Shown: positions 50,389 to 58,946, counted from the first letter of the stretch. The stretch is DNA of 64,000 nt from Longimicrobium terrae (GCF_014202995.1 NZ_JACHIA010000022.1:42606-106605), one strand, 5' to 3'. A program made the numbers and translations. Notes: generated by a model from the sequence alone, not told the origin.

Positions 50389-51075
50389 TTACGGAAACTG
50401 CAGCAGCAGCGGGATGACCACCCAGACCGCCGCCGGGCGCCCCTCCACGCGCGAGGGCCGGAAGCGAAGGGCCTGCGCGGCCCGGACCGCCTCCTGGTCC
50501 ACGTAGTCCGCGCCCGGCGACACGGCGTTCGCCTCGATCGGGATCCCGTCCTCGTTCACGCGCATCCGTACCCGCACCTCCACCTGCATTCCCTGCAATT
50601 CGCTGTCGCGCCGCAGAATCCGCTCTGCCCCCTCACGTAGCGCCGACTCCATCGCACTGACGTTGCGCGGCACGGGAGCCGTTTCATGGGGAACGCGCAG
50701 CAGCGGCCGGGGACCCGGAACCGCCGTCACCACCAGCGGCTGGGGGTCGGGGGCCGCCGCACGCGGGCGCGCGGCGGCCAGCAGAATCCGGGCGACTTCC
50801 GCCTGCGCACTCGCCGGCTCCCGCGGGGTGAAGAACATCCGCACGCCGGAAACAGTGCCTTCCGGCGTGTACTCGATCGAGAACACCCAGGCGTGGCGCG
50901 GCTCCCGCGTCGCCGGAAGCGCGGCGAGCTGGGCGGCCACCTGCGCGCTGTCCAGGCCAGCGGAAAGCGGCGCGGGCTGCCAGCGTTCCGGCGCGGCGGC
51001 CGTCTGCTGCGCGGCGAGCAGGGCGGGGGAGGCGAGCGCGATCAGCGCGGGAATCAGGGCGTGGGTAATCTTCAT
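50389..51075 (-). CDS. Exported TonB-C-domain-like protein, paralog 1
   Basis: 228 residues with signal peptide MKITHALIPALIALASPALLAAQ. The C-terminal 85 residues resemble a TonB C-terminal domain: LQGMQVEVRVRMRVNEDGIP, ANAVSPGADYVDQEAVRAAQ, ALRFRPSRVEGRPAAVWVVI. There is no N-terminal membrane anchor, so it is not a normal energy-transducing TonB. The next gene is a paralog with the same layout, 36 bases upstream on the transcript. Confidence 0.8.
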   Translation of the reverse strand: MKITHALIPALIALASPALLAAQQTAAAPERWQPAPLSAGLDSAQVAAQLAALPATREPRHAWVFSIEYTPEGTVSGVRMFFTPREPASAQAEVARILLAAARPRAAAPDPQPLVVTAVPGPRPLLRVPHETAPVPRNVSAMESALREGAERILRRDSELQGMQVEVRVRMRVNEDGIPIEANAVSPGADYVDQEAVRAAQALRFRPSRVEGRPAAVWVVIPLLLQFP

Positions 51076-51111
51076 CGATCAGGATATCGGTTGGGAGAAG
51101 AACCCGCCGCG

Positions 51112-51792
51112 TTACCGGAACTCGAACGTGAGCGGAAGCTGAATCCAGACGGCGACCGGCCGCCCCTCGATCATCGCGGGGCGAAAGCGGAGGAGTTCCG
51201 CGCCGCGCACCGCCTCCTGCTCGATCTCCGGATTTCCGGCGGGCGGGACGACGGTGATGCCGCCCGGAACGCCGTCCGCGCCCAGCCGCATGCGGACCAT
51301 CACCACAGCCCGCGTGGCGCGCAGCCCGCTGTCCGCACGCACCAGCCGCTCGGAGGCACGCGCGATGCCGCGCTCAATGGCGCGCCTGTTCAGGGGCACG
51401 GGCTGGCTTTCCAGCGGCACGCGCAGCACGGCCCGGCGGCCGGGAACCGCCGTGATGGCCACGATTTGCGGCTCTCGGGCGGGCGGGCGGCGGCGCGCGT
51501 TCGCCAGCAGAATCCGCGCGACCTCCGCCTGTGGCCCAGCCGGCTCCTGCCTGGAGAAGTACATCTGCACCCGCGAGGCAATCCCCGAAGGCGGCCAGGT
51601 GATCGCGAACGTCCATTCAGCGGCGGGTTCGCGGGCCGCGGCAAGGCGCGCAAGCTCCCCCGCGACCACGGCGCTGTCCACCGTGGCGGAAACCGATTCG
51701 TAGGCCGGGGCTCCGGCGGGCTCCTGTGCCGCCAGAAGGGCGGGGAGGGCGAGCGCGGCCAGCGCGGGGAGCAGGATGCGCGTAATCTTCAT
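51112..51792 (-). CDS. Exported TonB-C-domain-like protein, paralog 2
   Basis: 226 residues with signal peptide MKITRILLPALAALALPALLAAQ, nearly the same start as paralog 1. The middle shares WTFAITWPPSGIASRVQMYF and ARILLANARRRPPAREPQIV with it. The C-terminus matches TonB-C (VMVRMRLGADGVPGGITVVP, AVRGAELLRFRPAMIEGRPV). Tandem duplication is obvious. Confidence 0.8.
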   Translation of the reverse strand: MKITRILLPALAALALPALLAAQEPAGAPAYESVSATVDSAVVAGELARLAAAREPAAEWTFAITWPPSGIASRVQMYFSRQEPAGPQAEVARILLANARRRPPAREPQIVAITAVPGRRAVLRVPLESQPVPLNRRAIERGIARASERLVRADSGLRATRAVVMVRMRLGADGVPGGITVVPPAGNPEIEQEAVRGAELLRFRPAMIEGRPVAVWIQLPLTFEFR

Positions 51793-51835
51793 CGATCAGG
51801 GAATCCGCATGCGAAAAGATTCCGCCGCGCGCGGG

Positions 51836-52279
51836 TCAGCGCGGCGGAATGCGAAAGGTCAGGGGAAGCTCGATCCAGACCGGAACCGGTCGGCCGTGCA
51901 GCCTGGCGGGGCGAAAGCGCAGCCGTCTGGCCGCGCGGATGGCGGCGCGCCTGAACGGCCCCGGTGTGCCGGGCGTGACCACCTGAATGCTGTCCGGAAC
52001 GCCCTCGCGGTCCAGCCGCATCCGCAGGCGCACCCGCAGCGTCGAGCCGGGGACCACGCGCGAATCACGCGCGCCCAGGCGTTTTACGTCATCGGTCAGC
52101 ATCCTTACCACCTCACGCCCGTCCCGCAGCCTGGGGTAGCGCTCCACCATCCGCTCCCGCACCGCCGAGTGCATCCGCGTGATCGCCCGGTCCAGGCGGA
52201 TCATCCACAATCCTGCACGGCTCATCCGTCGGGGGACCGGCGGCGCGGTTCCGTCGCCGGCGTGCGGACCGGGGTTCAT
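51836..52279 (-). CDS. Short TonB-C-domain-like protein, paralog 3
   Basis: 147 residues, ATGA overlap with the DUF4105 gene before it (a later start at Met19 or Met26 is possible). C-terminal RVRLRMRLDREGVPDSIQVV and AAIRAARRLRFRPARLHGRPVPVW align with paralogs 1 and 2. It has no signal peptide or membrane segment, unlike them, so it may act in the cytoplasm, may be truncated, or the start may be wrong. Confidence 0.7.
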   Translation of the reverse strand: MNPGPHAGDGTAPPVPRRMSRAGLWMIRLDRAITRMHSAVRERMVERYPRLRDGREVVRMLTDDVKRLGARDSRVVPGSTLRVRLRMRLDREGVPDSIQVVTPGTPGPFRRAAIRAARRLRFRPARLHGRPVPVWIELPLTFRIPPR

Positions 52280-53130
52280 CGCCCGCCCGCCACGCGGATG
52301 CGCGCGGAAAAATCCGGCTTTCCGGCCGCGGCCTGCGCGCGCGCGTTGATGCGGAACCGCTCGCGCGCCTGCTCCAGCGGCAGATCCGTATCAATCAACC
52401 CATGCTCGTACGCCAGCTCATCGGAGTAGCCGGGGAGCAGGATGTCGATGCCGAACGGAATGCGCCGCGAGGCGATCTGGTTCACCGGGTCCAGGATGTT
52501 GGTGGTGCAGTTGTTGGTGAACGTGTTGTAGAAGTCCGGCCGGCTTTCCAGCGCCTGCGCGCGGCGCATCATGGCCACGAACAGGGCGCGCGCCTGCGCC
52601 GGCGTGGCACGGACGGGAAACAGGTATACCGGATCATTCCACGTCACCGCGCGCAACCCGATCACGTCGCGCTCCTCGCCGATCACGTACATCAGTTCGT
52701 ACTGCCGCAGCGCGCCCTTCCACACGGAATACTCCTCGTCCGCCTCGCGCCGCGCCTCCACCGACACGCTCACGTACTGCGAATCAGAGAAGCTGAACGA
52801 GAGAAAGCTGTGCGCCGGCCCGCGCCAGTCGGGGTTGAACGGCGACAGCACGAACCACACGCGCTCGATCTTGTTCAGGTCGTAGCGGCGGTCGCGGTAC
52901 CCCGGCGTAAAGTCCGTCGGCGAGCGAAAGGTGAAGTCGCGCACGTTGCGGACGGTCACGATGCTGTCGGAAACCGCCACGCGCGGCAGCACGCTCTGCT
53001 CGGTGCGCCACGTACGCGCGTGCGATGGCCGCGTGCTCAGGCGCAGCGCCGCCCAGCCCACGGCGGCGGCCGCGATCAGGCAGAGCAGGGCATTGCGCGT
53101 CCAGCGCAGCAGTCGCGGCAGAGTCTTCAA
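52276..53130 (-). CDS. DUF4105 (Lnb N-terminal-like) protein
   Basis: 284 residues from a TTG at 53130 (no ATG or GTG fits better). N-terminal membrane anchor NALLCLIAAAAVGWAAL, then the DUF4105 features: VWFVLSPFNPDWRGPAHSFL, DSQYVSVSVEARREADEEYS, WKGALRQYELMYVIGEERDV and FYNTFTNNCTTNIL, with the Cys in the putative cysteine-protease-like site. DUF4105 proteins face the periplasm. Probably membrane-bound. Two-gene unit with paralog 3. Confidence 0.88.
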   Translation of the reverse strand: MKTLPRLLRWTRNALLCLIAAAAVGWAALRLSTRPSHARTWRTEQSVLPRVAVSDSIVTVRNVRDFTFRSPTDFTPGYRDRRYDLNKIERVWFVLSPFNPDWRGPAHSFLSFSFSDSQYVSVSVEARREADEEYSVWKGALRQYELMYVIGEERDVIGLRAVTWNDPVYLFPVRATPAQARALFVAMMRRAQALESRPDFYNTFTNNCTTNILDPVNQIASRRIPFGIDILLPGYSDELAYEHGLIDTDLPLEQARERFRINARAQAAAGKPDFSARIRVAGGR

Positions 53131-53168
53131 TGGATGGGAAACGGATCAGCGGGGGAGGATGGATGCGA

Positions 53169-53203
53169 CCACCGTCGGCCGCGCGAGCGGCGGCCGACGG
53201 TGG
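53169..53203 (-). terminator. Hairpin after the gene ending at 53207
   Basis: Perfect 14-base arms CCACCGTCGGCCGC and GCGGCCGACGGTGG, 7-base loop. It starts 3 bases past the stop codon. No T-run. Confidence 0.65.
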
Positions 53204-53206
53204 AGC

Positions 53207-54037
53207 TCACTCCTTGGAGCGCGGCGCGGCGAACCGGTCCAGCATGTTGAGGTGCGCGCGGACGGCGTCGCGGCCGCCACGGCGGAAGATGCGCAGCAGC
53301 TGCTTGTACTTGTCGTTGAACCAGTGCCCGGTGTCCGACTGCCACAGCCGCTTGGCCAGAAAGTACGTCAGGTCGTTCACCTGGCGCGCCTGGGTATTGC
53401 GGTCCTCCGCCTCCTCCGGCTCCATCAGCTCCACGGAGTACGAGGCGCCCACGGGCACCAGCAGCAGTTGCGCGTACGGCTCGCCCGGGCGGAACACGTG
53501 CGCCTCGCCGGGCGCCGGAGCGCGGAAGACCGCAAAGAACATCGGCGGCCAGAAGCGCTGCAGGTGGCCGGGCAGCGCCAGGGGCACGTCTCCGCCGCGC
53601 TCGGTAAAGTAGCGGGGATGCGGGCCCAGGCGCAGGGCGTACCCCGGCGGCGGAAGCAGGTCCAGCGCCGTCGCCATCCCGTAGTGCCCCGCCGCGAACT
53701 GGCCGAACGGATGCGGCAGTCCGGCCTCCTCCATCTCGTCCTTGAGCGGACCCTCGAACCGCACCTTTCCCTCCTCGCTGCGCACCGTGCACCCGTTGCG
53801 GTACGGGTACACGAGTTCCAGCCCGTACGTGGCGCCTTCTACGAACGGCTGGCAGTGCCACGGCATGGCCGGCGCCCCGTCCCCGCGCTCGGTGGACTGC
53901 CCGGCCCACCCAGGAATCTGCAGGCGGATGGGGCGCGGCGGCGGCGCGCCGTACGTGGTGCGCCAGCGCAGGGGGATCTCGGGGCCGGAGCCGCGGACGT
54001 CCGCTTCCTCCGCCGCGTGTGCGGGCGTGTCGCTCAT
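53207..54037 (-). CDS. Conserved hypothetical protein (possibly DUF6065-like)
   Basis: 276 residues from the ATG at 54037. Contains AMPWHCQPFVEGATYGLELV, YPYRNGCTVR, GHYGMATALDLLPPPGYALR, YAQLLLVPVGASYSVELMEP and FLAKRLWQSDTGHWFNDKYKQL. I recall similar proteins as uncharacterised (DUF6065-type), not certain. No signal peptide. Single gene with its own hairpin terminator. Confidence 0.75.
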   Translation of the reverse strand: MSDTPAHAAEEADVRGSGPEIPLRWRTTYGAPPPRPIRLQIPGWAGQSTERGDGAPAMPWHCQPFVEGATYGLELVYPYRNGCTVRSEEGKVRFEGPLKDEMEEAGLPHPFGQFAAGHYGMATALDLLPPPGYALRLGPHPRYFTERGGDVPLALPGHLQRFWPPMFFAVFRAPAPGEAHVFRPGEPYAQLLLVPVGASYSVELMEPEEAEDRNTQARQVNDLTYFLAKRLWQSDTGHWFNDKYKQLLRIFRRGGRDAVRAHLNMLDRFAAPRSKE

Positions 54038-54216
54038 GGCGGGATGGGTGGATGATGAACGGCGGGGAGTCCGCCCCCGCGCGTGGCGGAAAGCGGATGC
54101 CCGCGACGGGCGGATGCGGGCCGTCCATCCCGGGGATGGGGCGGACGGCCCGACATGATCGCCGGGCGCGGGCGGATTGTAAAGCGGGATGGATGATGAT
54201 CGATGGAAAGCGCGGC

Positions 54217-55116
54217 TCAGCCCTCTCCGTCGTCTTCAGACATCCGGTGCAGGATCGCCGGCACCTCGGCCGGCAGTTCGCGCGCCAGAAAGCCGACCGC
54301 GCCGGTGCGGCGGGCCAGCGCGTTGCCCGCCTCGCCGTGCAGGTACACGCCCCACACCGCCGCCGTCACCGGCTCCGCGCCGCGCGCCAGCAGCCCCGCC
54401 ACGATCCCGCCCAGCACGTCGCCGGAGCCGGAGGTGGCCAGCCCCACGCCGCCGCCCTCGTACTGGTACGCCGTCCCTTCCGGGCCCACGATGATCGTCC
54501 GCGGCCCCTTGAGCGCCACCACCGTGCCGAAGCGCGCCACCGCGGTGCGCGCTGCGGCCTCGGGATCGGCCTCCACGTCGTCGCGTTCCATGTCCAGCAG
54601 CTGCGCCATCTCGCCCGCGTGCGGCGTCAGCACCACGCGCCCGTCCAGGTGCCTGGCCGCGTCCGCGTCCTCGCGCAGCGCGGCCAGGCCGCCCGCGTCC
54701 AGCACCACGGCGGGGTGCTCCAACTCGCGCAGAATGCCGCGGGCCAGGCGGGCGGCCGCGTCCTCATCCACCAGCCCTGGCCCCACCAGCAGCGCATTCA
54801 CTCGATTGGCGCGCTCGGCAATCTCCTGCGCCGCGCGCGGGCTGATGCTGTCCGGCTTGCCGGGATGGCCAAAGACGCGCGCCTCCGGCACCGCGATCGC
54901 GACGGCGACGGACACGGCGTGCGTGGTGGCCAACTGCAGCTTTCCCGCGCCGGCCCGCATGGCCGCTTCGGCCGCCAGCAGCAGTCCGCCGGGGTTTTCC
55001 GCGCAGCCGCCCACCAGCAGCACGCGCCCGCGGGCATCCTTGTCCGCCTCGTCGTCCAGCGAGGGAAGCGCGAGGCGGCGGAGCGACGCGGGGGTGACCT
55101 GAATGGGCTTGTTCAT
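54217..55116 (-). CDS. nnrD: ADP/ATP-dependent NAD(P)H-hydrate dehydratase
   Basis: 299 residues from the ATG at 55116. It repairs the damaged cofactor NAD(P)HX using ADP or ATP. Ribokinase-like fold: GRVLLVGGCAENPGGLLLAA, LLVGPGL, LDAGGLAALRED, VVLTPHAGEMAQL and VVALKGPRTIIVGPEG, then the phosphoryl/active-site loop GLATSGSGDVLGGIVAGLLARG (GTGD of the family is GSGD here). The N-terminal epimerase half found in many bacteria is absent; an unlinked epimerase is expected. 4-base overlap with the preceding phosphatase gene. Confidence 0.88.
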   Translation of the reverse strand: MNKPIQVTPASLRRLALPSLDDEADKDARGRVLLVGGCAENPGGLLLAAEAAMRAGAGKLQLATTHAVSVAVAIAVPEARVFGHPGKPDSISPRAAQEIAERANRVNALLVGPGLVDEDAAARLARGILRELEHPAVVLDAGGLAALREDADAARHLDGRVVLTPHAGEMAQLLDMERDDVEADPEAAARTAVARFGTVVALKGPRTIIVGPEGTAYQYEGGGVGLATSGSGDVLGGIVAGLLARGAEPVTAAVWGVYLHGEAGNALARRTGAVGFLARELPAEVPAILHRMSEDDGEG

Positions 55117-55874
55117 CGGGCGGCGACGGCCTCGTCCGGGCGGGTGGTGACGGGCGCGCCCGCCACTTCCAGCGGCGCGACAAAATTGAACCGGGTGAGC
55201 TCCATCTTGCCCTTGGGCCCCAGCCGGGGATTGAACTCGTACGAGGTGACCGAACAGTTGGCCACCTCCTGCGCCGCGTCGATCCCCAGGATTTCCGCCT
55301 CCGTCATGCACTCCAGCAGGTAGCGCATGCAGAGGACGACGACCTGGTGGCAGACGATGAGGACGCGCTCCTCGCGCTGGTGCAGCGACAGCGTGTCCAG
55401 CGCGCTGCGCAGGCGGAGGATGACGTCGCACCAGCTTTCGCCGCCGGGCGGGCGATGGTAGAACTTGCCCAGCAGGCGGCGGAATTCCGCCTGCTCCGGA
55501 AAGCGCTCCGCCACGCCGCCGCGCGTAAGCCGGTCCAGGATGCCGAACTCCTTTTCGCGCAGCCGTTCATCCGCGTCGATGCCCAAGTCCGCGGAAAACC
55601 CGCCCGCCTCGCGGATCAGCTCCGCCGTCCGCCGCGCGCGCAGGTACGGCGACGCCAGCACCACCGTCGGCCGCTCGTGCTCCGGCATGGCGGCGAACCA
55701 GCGGCCCAGCGCCGAGGCCTGCTGCTCTCCCAGCGCGCTCAGCGGCACGTCCACGTCGCGCTCGGCGATGGCGATTTCCGACAGTCCGGCCAGGTGCGCC
55801 GCGTCACTCGCCACATTTCCCGCGCTCTGCCCGTGCCGCACGATCCACAGCACGTCCGGCCACCTTCTCTCCAT
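55113..55874 (-). CDS. Histidine phosphatase family protein
   Basis: 253 residues from the ATG at 55874 (GGGAG 5-6 bases upstream; 27 further codons upstream look spurious). The phosphohistidine site is VLWIVRHGQSAGN with His14, the second arginine region is ASPYLRARRTAELI, and the general acid/second His is in RVLIVCHQVVVLC. A long insertion with EKEFGILDRL is typical of the PhoE/GpmB-like group. Substrate unknown. Co-translated with nnrD. Confidence 0.88.
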   Translation of the reverse strand: MERRWPDVLWIVRHGQSAGNVASDAAHLAGLSEIAIAERDVDVPLSALGEQQASALGRWFAAMPEHERPTVVLASPYLRARRTAELIREAGGFSADLGIDADERLREKEFGILDRLTRGGVAERFPEQAEFRRLLGKFYHRPPGGESWCDVILRLRSALDTLSLHQREERVLIVCHQVVVLCMRYLLECMTEAEILGIDAAQEVANCSVTSYEFNPRLGPKGKMELTRFNFVAPLEVAGAPVTTRPDEAVAAR

Positions 55875-56029
55875 CCCGACTCCCTCGCGTTGAGCGTTGG
55901 CGCCGCGAGGGGTCAAGGAGCGTACCAGCCCGTGCACGCGGCCCGTGCGAACCAAAGCCGCCGTGTCCGATCAGTCAGATTGACGACATTGGGGGGCGAT
56001 TCAGAAGCGAGCCCGAATCCCATCGCCGC

Positions 56030-56797
56030 TCAGGGCCCGCGCAGCCGGGCGTCGTCGATGCGGTCCAGCACCCGCAGGTTGCTGAGGGTGAGGTCGAAGA
56101 AGGGCTCGCCGTTCTGCAGGATGGTGATTCGCGCGGGCCAGCGGATGCCGGCCGCTTCCAGCGTTCCGCGCAGCCACACATCCTGCCGCACGGGCTCGCC
56201 GCCCTCCGCGTTGTCGATGGTAGTCCGCAGGTGCGAAAGCCGACCGTCCCCGTCCACGAACAGGTCGATGGCGGGGCGGCCCGGCCGCTCCGCGCGGAAT
56301 CCGCGCTGCCCGGTGGAGTCGGGCGGGATGGCGGTAAGCGTGACGTCCGCGTCGCGCAGCGGCACCAGCCGCATCACGTCGTACAGATAGAATTCGTCGC
56401 GTTCGCTGGCGAGCATGGCGGCGGGCATGGGCGCAAACGACGCGGGCGACCACAGCCATCCGCGCGGCGCGGCGACGACCAGCGCGCGCATCGTCTGCGG
56501 CCCGCGCGTGACGTCCCACGTGGCAACGACGGCGGTATCGGGCGCCTGCACGGCCCAGTTTCCCGCGATGCGCACCGTGCGGCCGCCGCCGTTGATGGTC
56601 GCTTCGCCGTCCCACGTGAGCGCGCGGGCCCGCTCCAGCGCCTGCGCCCCGCCCGCCTGCGTGATCGCCCGGTCCAGTATGTCGCGCGGACCGCCACCCG
56701 ACGCGCGGCCCGCGGCCGCGCTACCGGCGGCGCCGGCCATCACCAGCATGGACAGGGAGATACGGCGGATGTGGATGAATCGCGAGATCATCGGCAT
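56030..56797 (-). CDS. Exported LolA-like hypothetical protein
   Basis: 255 residues from the ATG at 56797 (Met at 56791 also possible). N-terminal signal ISLSMLVMAGAAGSAAAG. The rest is strand-rich with ALTWDGEATINGG, NWAVQAPDTAVVATWD, MRLVPLRDADVTLTAI and SHLRTTIDNAEGGEPVRQDV, resembling a LolA/outer-membrane lipoprotein-carrier fold. No specific function. Single gene. Confidence 0.65.
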   Translation of the reverse strand: MPMISRFIHIRRISLSMLVMAGAAGSAAAGRASGGGPRDILDRAITQAGGAQALERARALTWDGEATINGGGRTVRIAGNWAVQAPDTAVVATWDVTRGPQTMRALVVAAPRGWLWSPASFAPMPAAMLASERDEFYLYDVMRLVPLRDADVTLTAIPPDSTGQRGFRAERPGRPAIDLFVDGDGRLSHLRTTIDNAEGGEPVRQDVWLRGTLEAAGIRWPARITILQNGEPFFDLTLSNLRVLDRIDDARLRGP

Positions 56798-56907
56798 TCG
56801 TGCGCGGCGGGGAACGTCGGGCGTAAACTCATCCAACGTAGCGCGGAGGGAACGCGGCGCCAGACTCTTGTGAACAGGCGGGGGCTGATCATCCCACGAA
56901 CGGCGAA

Positions 56908-56938
56908 AGCGGGCTCCGGAGATGATCCGGAGCCCGCT
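56908..56938 (-). terminator. Terminator of the small-peptide/propeller operon
   Basis: Perfect 13-base arms AGCGGGCTCCGGA/TCCGGAGCCCGCT with a 5-base loop; on the minus strand TTTCG follows. It starts 21 bases after the stop at 56960. Confidence 0.75.
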
Positions 56939-56959
56939 CACTTCATCTCAGGGAAGCGA

Positions 56960-57142
56960 TCACGTCTGCGTGGGGCAGGGGACCTCGTGCTCGGCGCAGT
57001 AGGTTTTTCCGGCGATGACGGTGCAGGTTTCCGCATAGCACCTGCGGATCTGCGCCTGCAGATGCCCCGCGGCGGAGATGACACCGCTGAGCGCCACCAC
57101 GGTGCCGAGCGCCACCAGCGTGCGGAATCCCGGTTTCATCAT
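56960..57142 (-). CDS. Exported four-cysteine peptide A
   Basis: 60 residues from the ATG at 57142 (next Met at 57139). Signal peptide with LVALGTVVALSGVISAAG, likely cut near Ala30. The mature 30 residues carry Cys35, Cys40, Cys49 and Cys56: QIRRCYAETC, TVIAGKTYCAEHEVPCPTQT. The spacing C-x4-C-x8-C-x6-C-P-x-x-T matches peptide B at 58684. It follows the propeller gene by 34 bases and is the last gene of the operon. No known family; a secreted disulfide-rich peptide is the best description. Confidence 0.8.
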   Translation of the reverse strand: MMKPGFRTLVALGTVVALSGVISAAGHLQAQIRRCYAETCTVIAGKTYCAEHEVPCPTQT

Positions 57143-57176
57143 GATAAAAGGCTTTCTTTGGATGAACGGTGTGAGG

Positions 57177-58337
57177 CTACGTTGCGGGGCTGCGCTGATA
57201 CCGGTCCAGCCGTACGATCTCGCGCTGCTCGTCGTCCAGCGAGGTGCTCAGAATCCAGTCCGGGCCGATCTGATGGATGGTCAGCCGTCCCGGAAGGGCG
57301 AGTTCGGAAAGGAGGGCGCCCTCCGGCGAAAAGACGCGCCAGCGCGAGGTTCCGTCCCACTCGTGGGGGAGCGACGCGTCCTGCACCCAGATGTTGCCGT
57401 CCGTATCCACCAGCATGCGCTCGTACGGCGGCAGGGTCTTGGGATACGGGATGCGAGCGCGGACGGCCGTCGTCTGGGGATCGTCGCGCTCCCCGCCGCC
57501 GACGGTGACCATCCGCGCCCAGTAGTCGCGAATGTCGTCGGGCGACACCCTGCGCGGCGTCCACGCGCGGCGGATCAGCTCCCGCTCGTCCCCCGCGCCC
57601 TGCACGGCGCGAATCCGGTACTCCTCGCCCGTGCCGAACAGAAGGCTGTTTCCCGCCACGGCCGCGACGGTCCGCCGCCCGAACGGCAGGTCCTCCGCCA
57701 CGCGCCCGGTCGTCCCGCGCGAGTACGAGTAGCGCTCTCCCGACCGTGCGACCTTCACCGTGTCCATCACCCGGCCGTCGGGCGCGACGCGGATGAAGCG
57801 CAGCGTGCCGCGCCATGGCCGTCCTTCCGCCGCGGTGGTGGATGGCTGGTTTTCGACGGCCACGAGCAGGCTGCCGTCCGCGTACTGGCCGGTCACGGAG
57901 GGAAAGAGCGCGCCGCCCAGCTCCGGCGCGGCGGAACGGACGAACTTTCCACCCGGACCAAAGACGGAAAGCCGGCCCGAATCCCACACCAGCAGGCTGT
58001 CCGCGCGCGTGCCGATCCACGTGGGAAACCGGAGCTCTCCGGGTCCGCTTCCCTTGCGGCCCACGCTGTCCACCAGTCCGCCCCGTCCATCAAAGATGCG
58101 GATCTGCCCGGCGCCCGCGCTGGCCACCGCGATGCGCCCGTCCGCCATCCGCAGGGCCGAAGTGGCGATGTACAGCGCGTCGGCGCCGTCCCCGCCGCCG
58201 ATGCGCACGGCCGGCTCAGGCGCGAGCGTCCACTGCGCGACGGGACCATCGGCGGGTGCGTCGTCCCGGCCGGCGCACGCGGCCAGGAGTGCGGAAACCA
58301 GCGCGATCGCCAGCCTGCCACGAGCCAAAGCGGTCAC
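57177..58337 (-). CDS. 6-bladed beta-propeller lipoprotein
   Basis: 386 residues from a GTG at 58337 overlapping the previous gene by 4 bases. Lipobox AAC (LLAACAG). The repeats resemble NHL/TolB-like blades: RMADGRIAVASAGAGQIRIF, DGRGGLVDSVGRKGSGPGEL, LLVWDSGRLSVFGPGGKFVR and MLVDTDGNIWVQDASLP. Typical of 6-bladed propeller proteins of Bacteroidota and Gemmatimonadota that sit beside small exported peptides. Probably on the periplasmic face of a membrane. Confidence 0.85.
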   Translation of the reverse strand: MTALARGRLAIALVSALLAACAGRDDAPADGPVAQWTLAPEPAVRIGGGDGADALYIATSALRMADGRIAVASAGAGQIRIFDGRGGLVDSVGRKGSGPGELRFPTWIGTRADSLLVWDSGRLSVFGPGGKFVRSAAPELGGALFPSVTGQYADGSLLVAVENQPSTTAAEGRPWRGTLRFIRVAPDGRVMDTVKVARSGERYSYSRGTTGRVAEDLPFGRRTVAAVAGNSLLFGTGEEYRIRAVQGAGDERELIRRAWTPRRVSPDDIRDYWARMVTVGGGERDDPQTTAVRARIPYPKTLPPYERMLVDTDGNIWVQDASLPHEWDGTSRWRVFSPEGALLSELALPGRLTIHQIGPDWILSTSLDDEQREIVRLDRYQRSPAT

Positions 58338-58687
58338 AGCTGCGGCAGGGCGGCGTTCGGGGCCGCCTGGTACCGCGCCCGCAGAAGGTCGGCGGTGCGG
58401 AGCAGCTCGCCCATCCTGTCCGGCTCGGCGGCAAGGACGCGCTCGAGGTTGGCCGGCTCCAGTTCCCCCGCGGCGATGCCGCTGGCCAGTTGCTGGTTGC
58501 TGCGCGTGAGTGCGTCGATCGCTTTCACCGACACGCCTGTGCGCGCGGCGAACGCCTCAACCGCAGCCGGCGCCGGGGAAACCGCCACCGGAGCCGGGCG
58601 CTCGCATGCGCCCAGCAGCGAGGCCGCCGCCAGCACGACGAGCGCGCCGTGCGTCCGCGCCGCCGTGCTGAAATGGCGCGGGATCAT
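58334..58687 (-). CDS. Small lipoprotein of the peptide operon
   Basis: 117 residues, ATGA overlap with peptide B before it and GTGA overlap with the propeller gene after it. Lipobox LGAC (LVVLAAASLLGAC). The mature part is helical: AVEAFAARTGVSVKAIDALT, RSNQQLASGIAAGELEPANL, DRMGELLRTADLLRARYQ. No known family. The tight overlaps make it a true component of the operon. Confidence 0.78.
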   Translation of the reverse strand: MIPRHFSTAARTHGALVVLAAASLLGACERPAPVAVSPAPAAVEAFAARTGVSVKAIDALTRSNQQLASGIAAGELEPANLERVLAAEPDRMGELLRTADLLRARYQAAPNAALPQL

Positions 58688-58869
58688 GTGGCCTCCGGGC
58701 AGGCAACTTCGCGCACTTCGCAGACGCGGGTTCCGTTGGGGAAAACCAGGCAGTCCTTGAAGAAGCACTTGGTCTGCGCGTGCAGCAGAGCCGCGCCGGC
58801 GGGTGCCCCGATGGCCACGGCGAGCAGCAATGCCGCAGCACCGCCACGGACCCGTCGAGAAGTCTTCAT
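58684..58869 (-). CDS. Exported four-cysteine peptide B
   Basis: 61 residues, first gene of the operon. Signal peptide with GGAAALLLAVAIGAPAGAAL, probably cut near Ala31. Mature part QTKCFFKDCLVFPNGTRVCE, VREVACPEAT with Cys35, Cys40, Cys50 and Cys57 (C-x4-C-x9-C-x6-C-P-x-x-T). Compared with peptide A the first two cysteines have the same position and the last gap the same size. The start at 58869 follows the promoter at 58918-58946. Confidence 0.8.
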   Translation of the reverse strand: MKTSRRVRGGAAALLLAVAIGAPAGAALLHAQTKCFFKDCLVFPNGTRVCEVREVACPEAT

Positions 58870-58917
58870 GCAACACCTTGTGAAGCGAGAATCAATGCCG
58901 CCGTATCGAGTGTCTAC

Positions 58918-58946
58918 AAAGTACAGGTTGGCGAATGATTCCGCAA
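58918..58946 (-). promoter_or_regulatory. Promoter of the small-peptide/propeller operon
   Basis: Minus strand TTGCGG (58941-58946), 17 bases, TACTTT (58918-58923), in an A-T-richer patch. About 49 bases upstream of the peptide B start. Confidence 0.55.
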
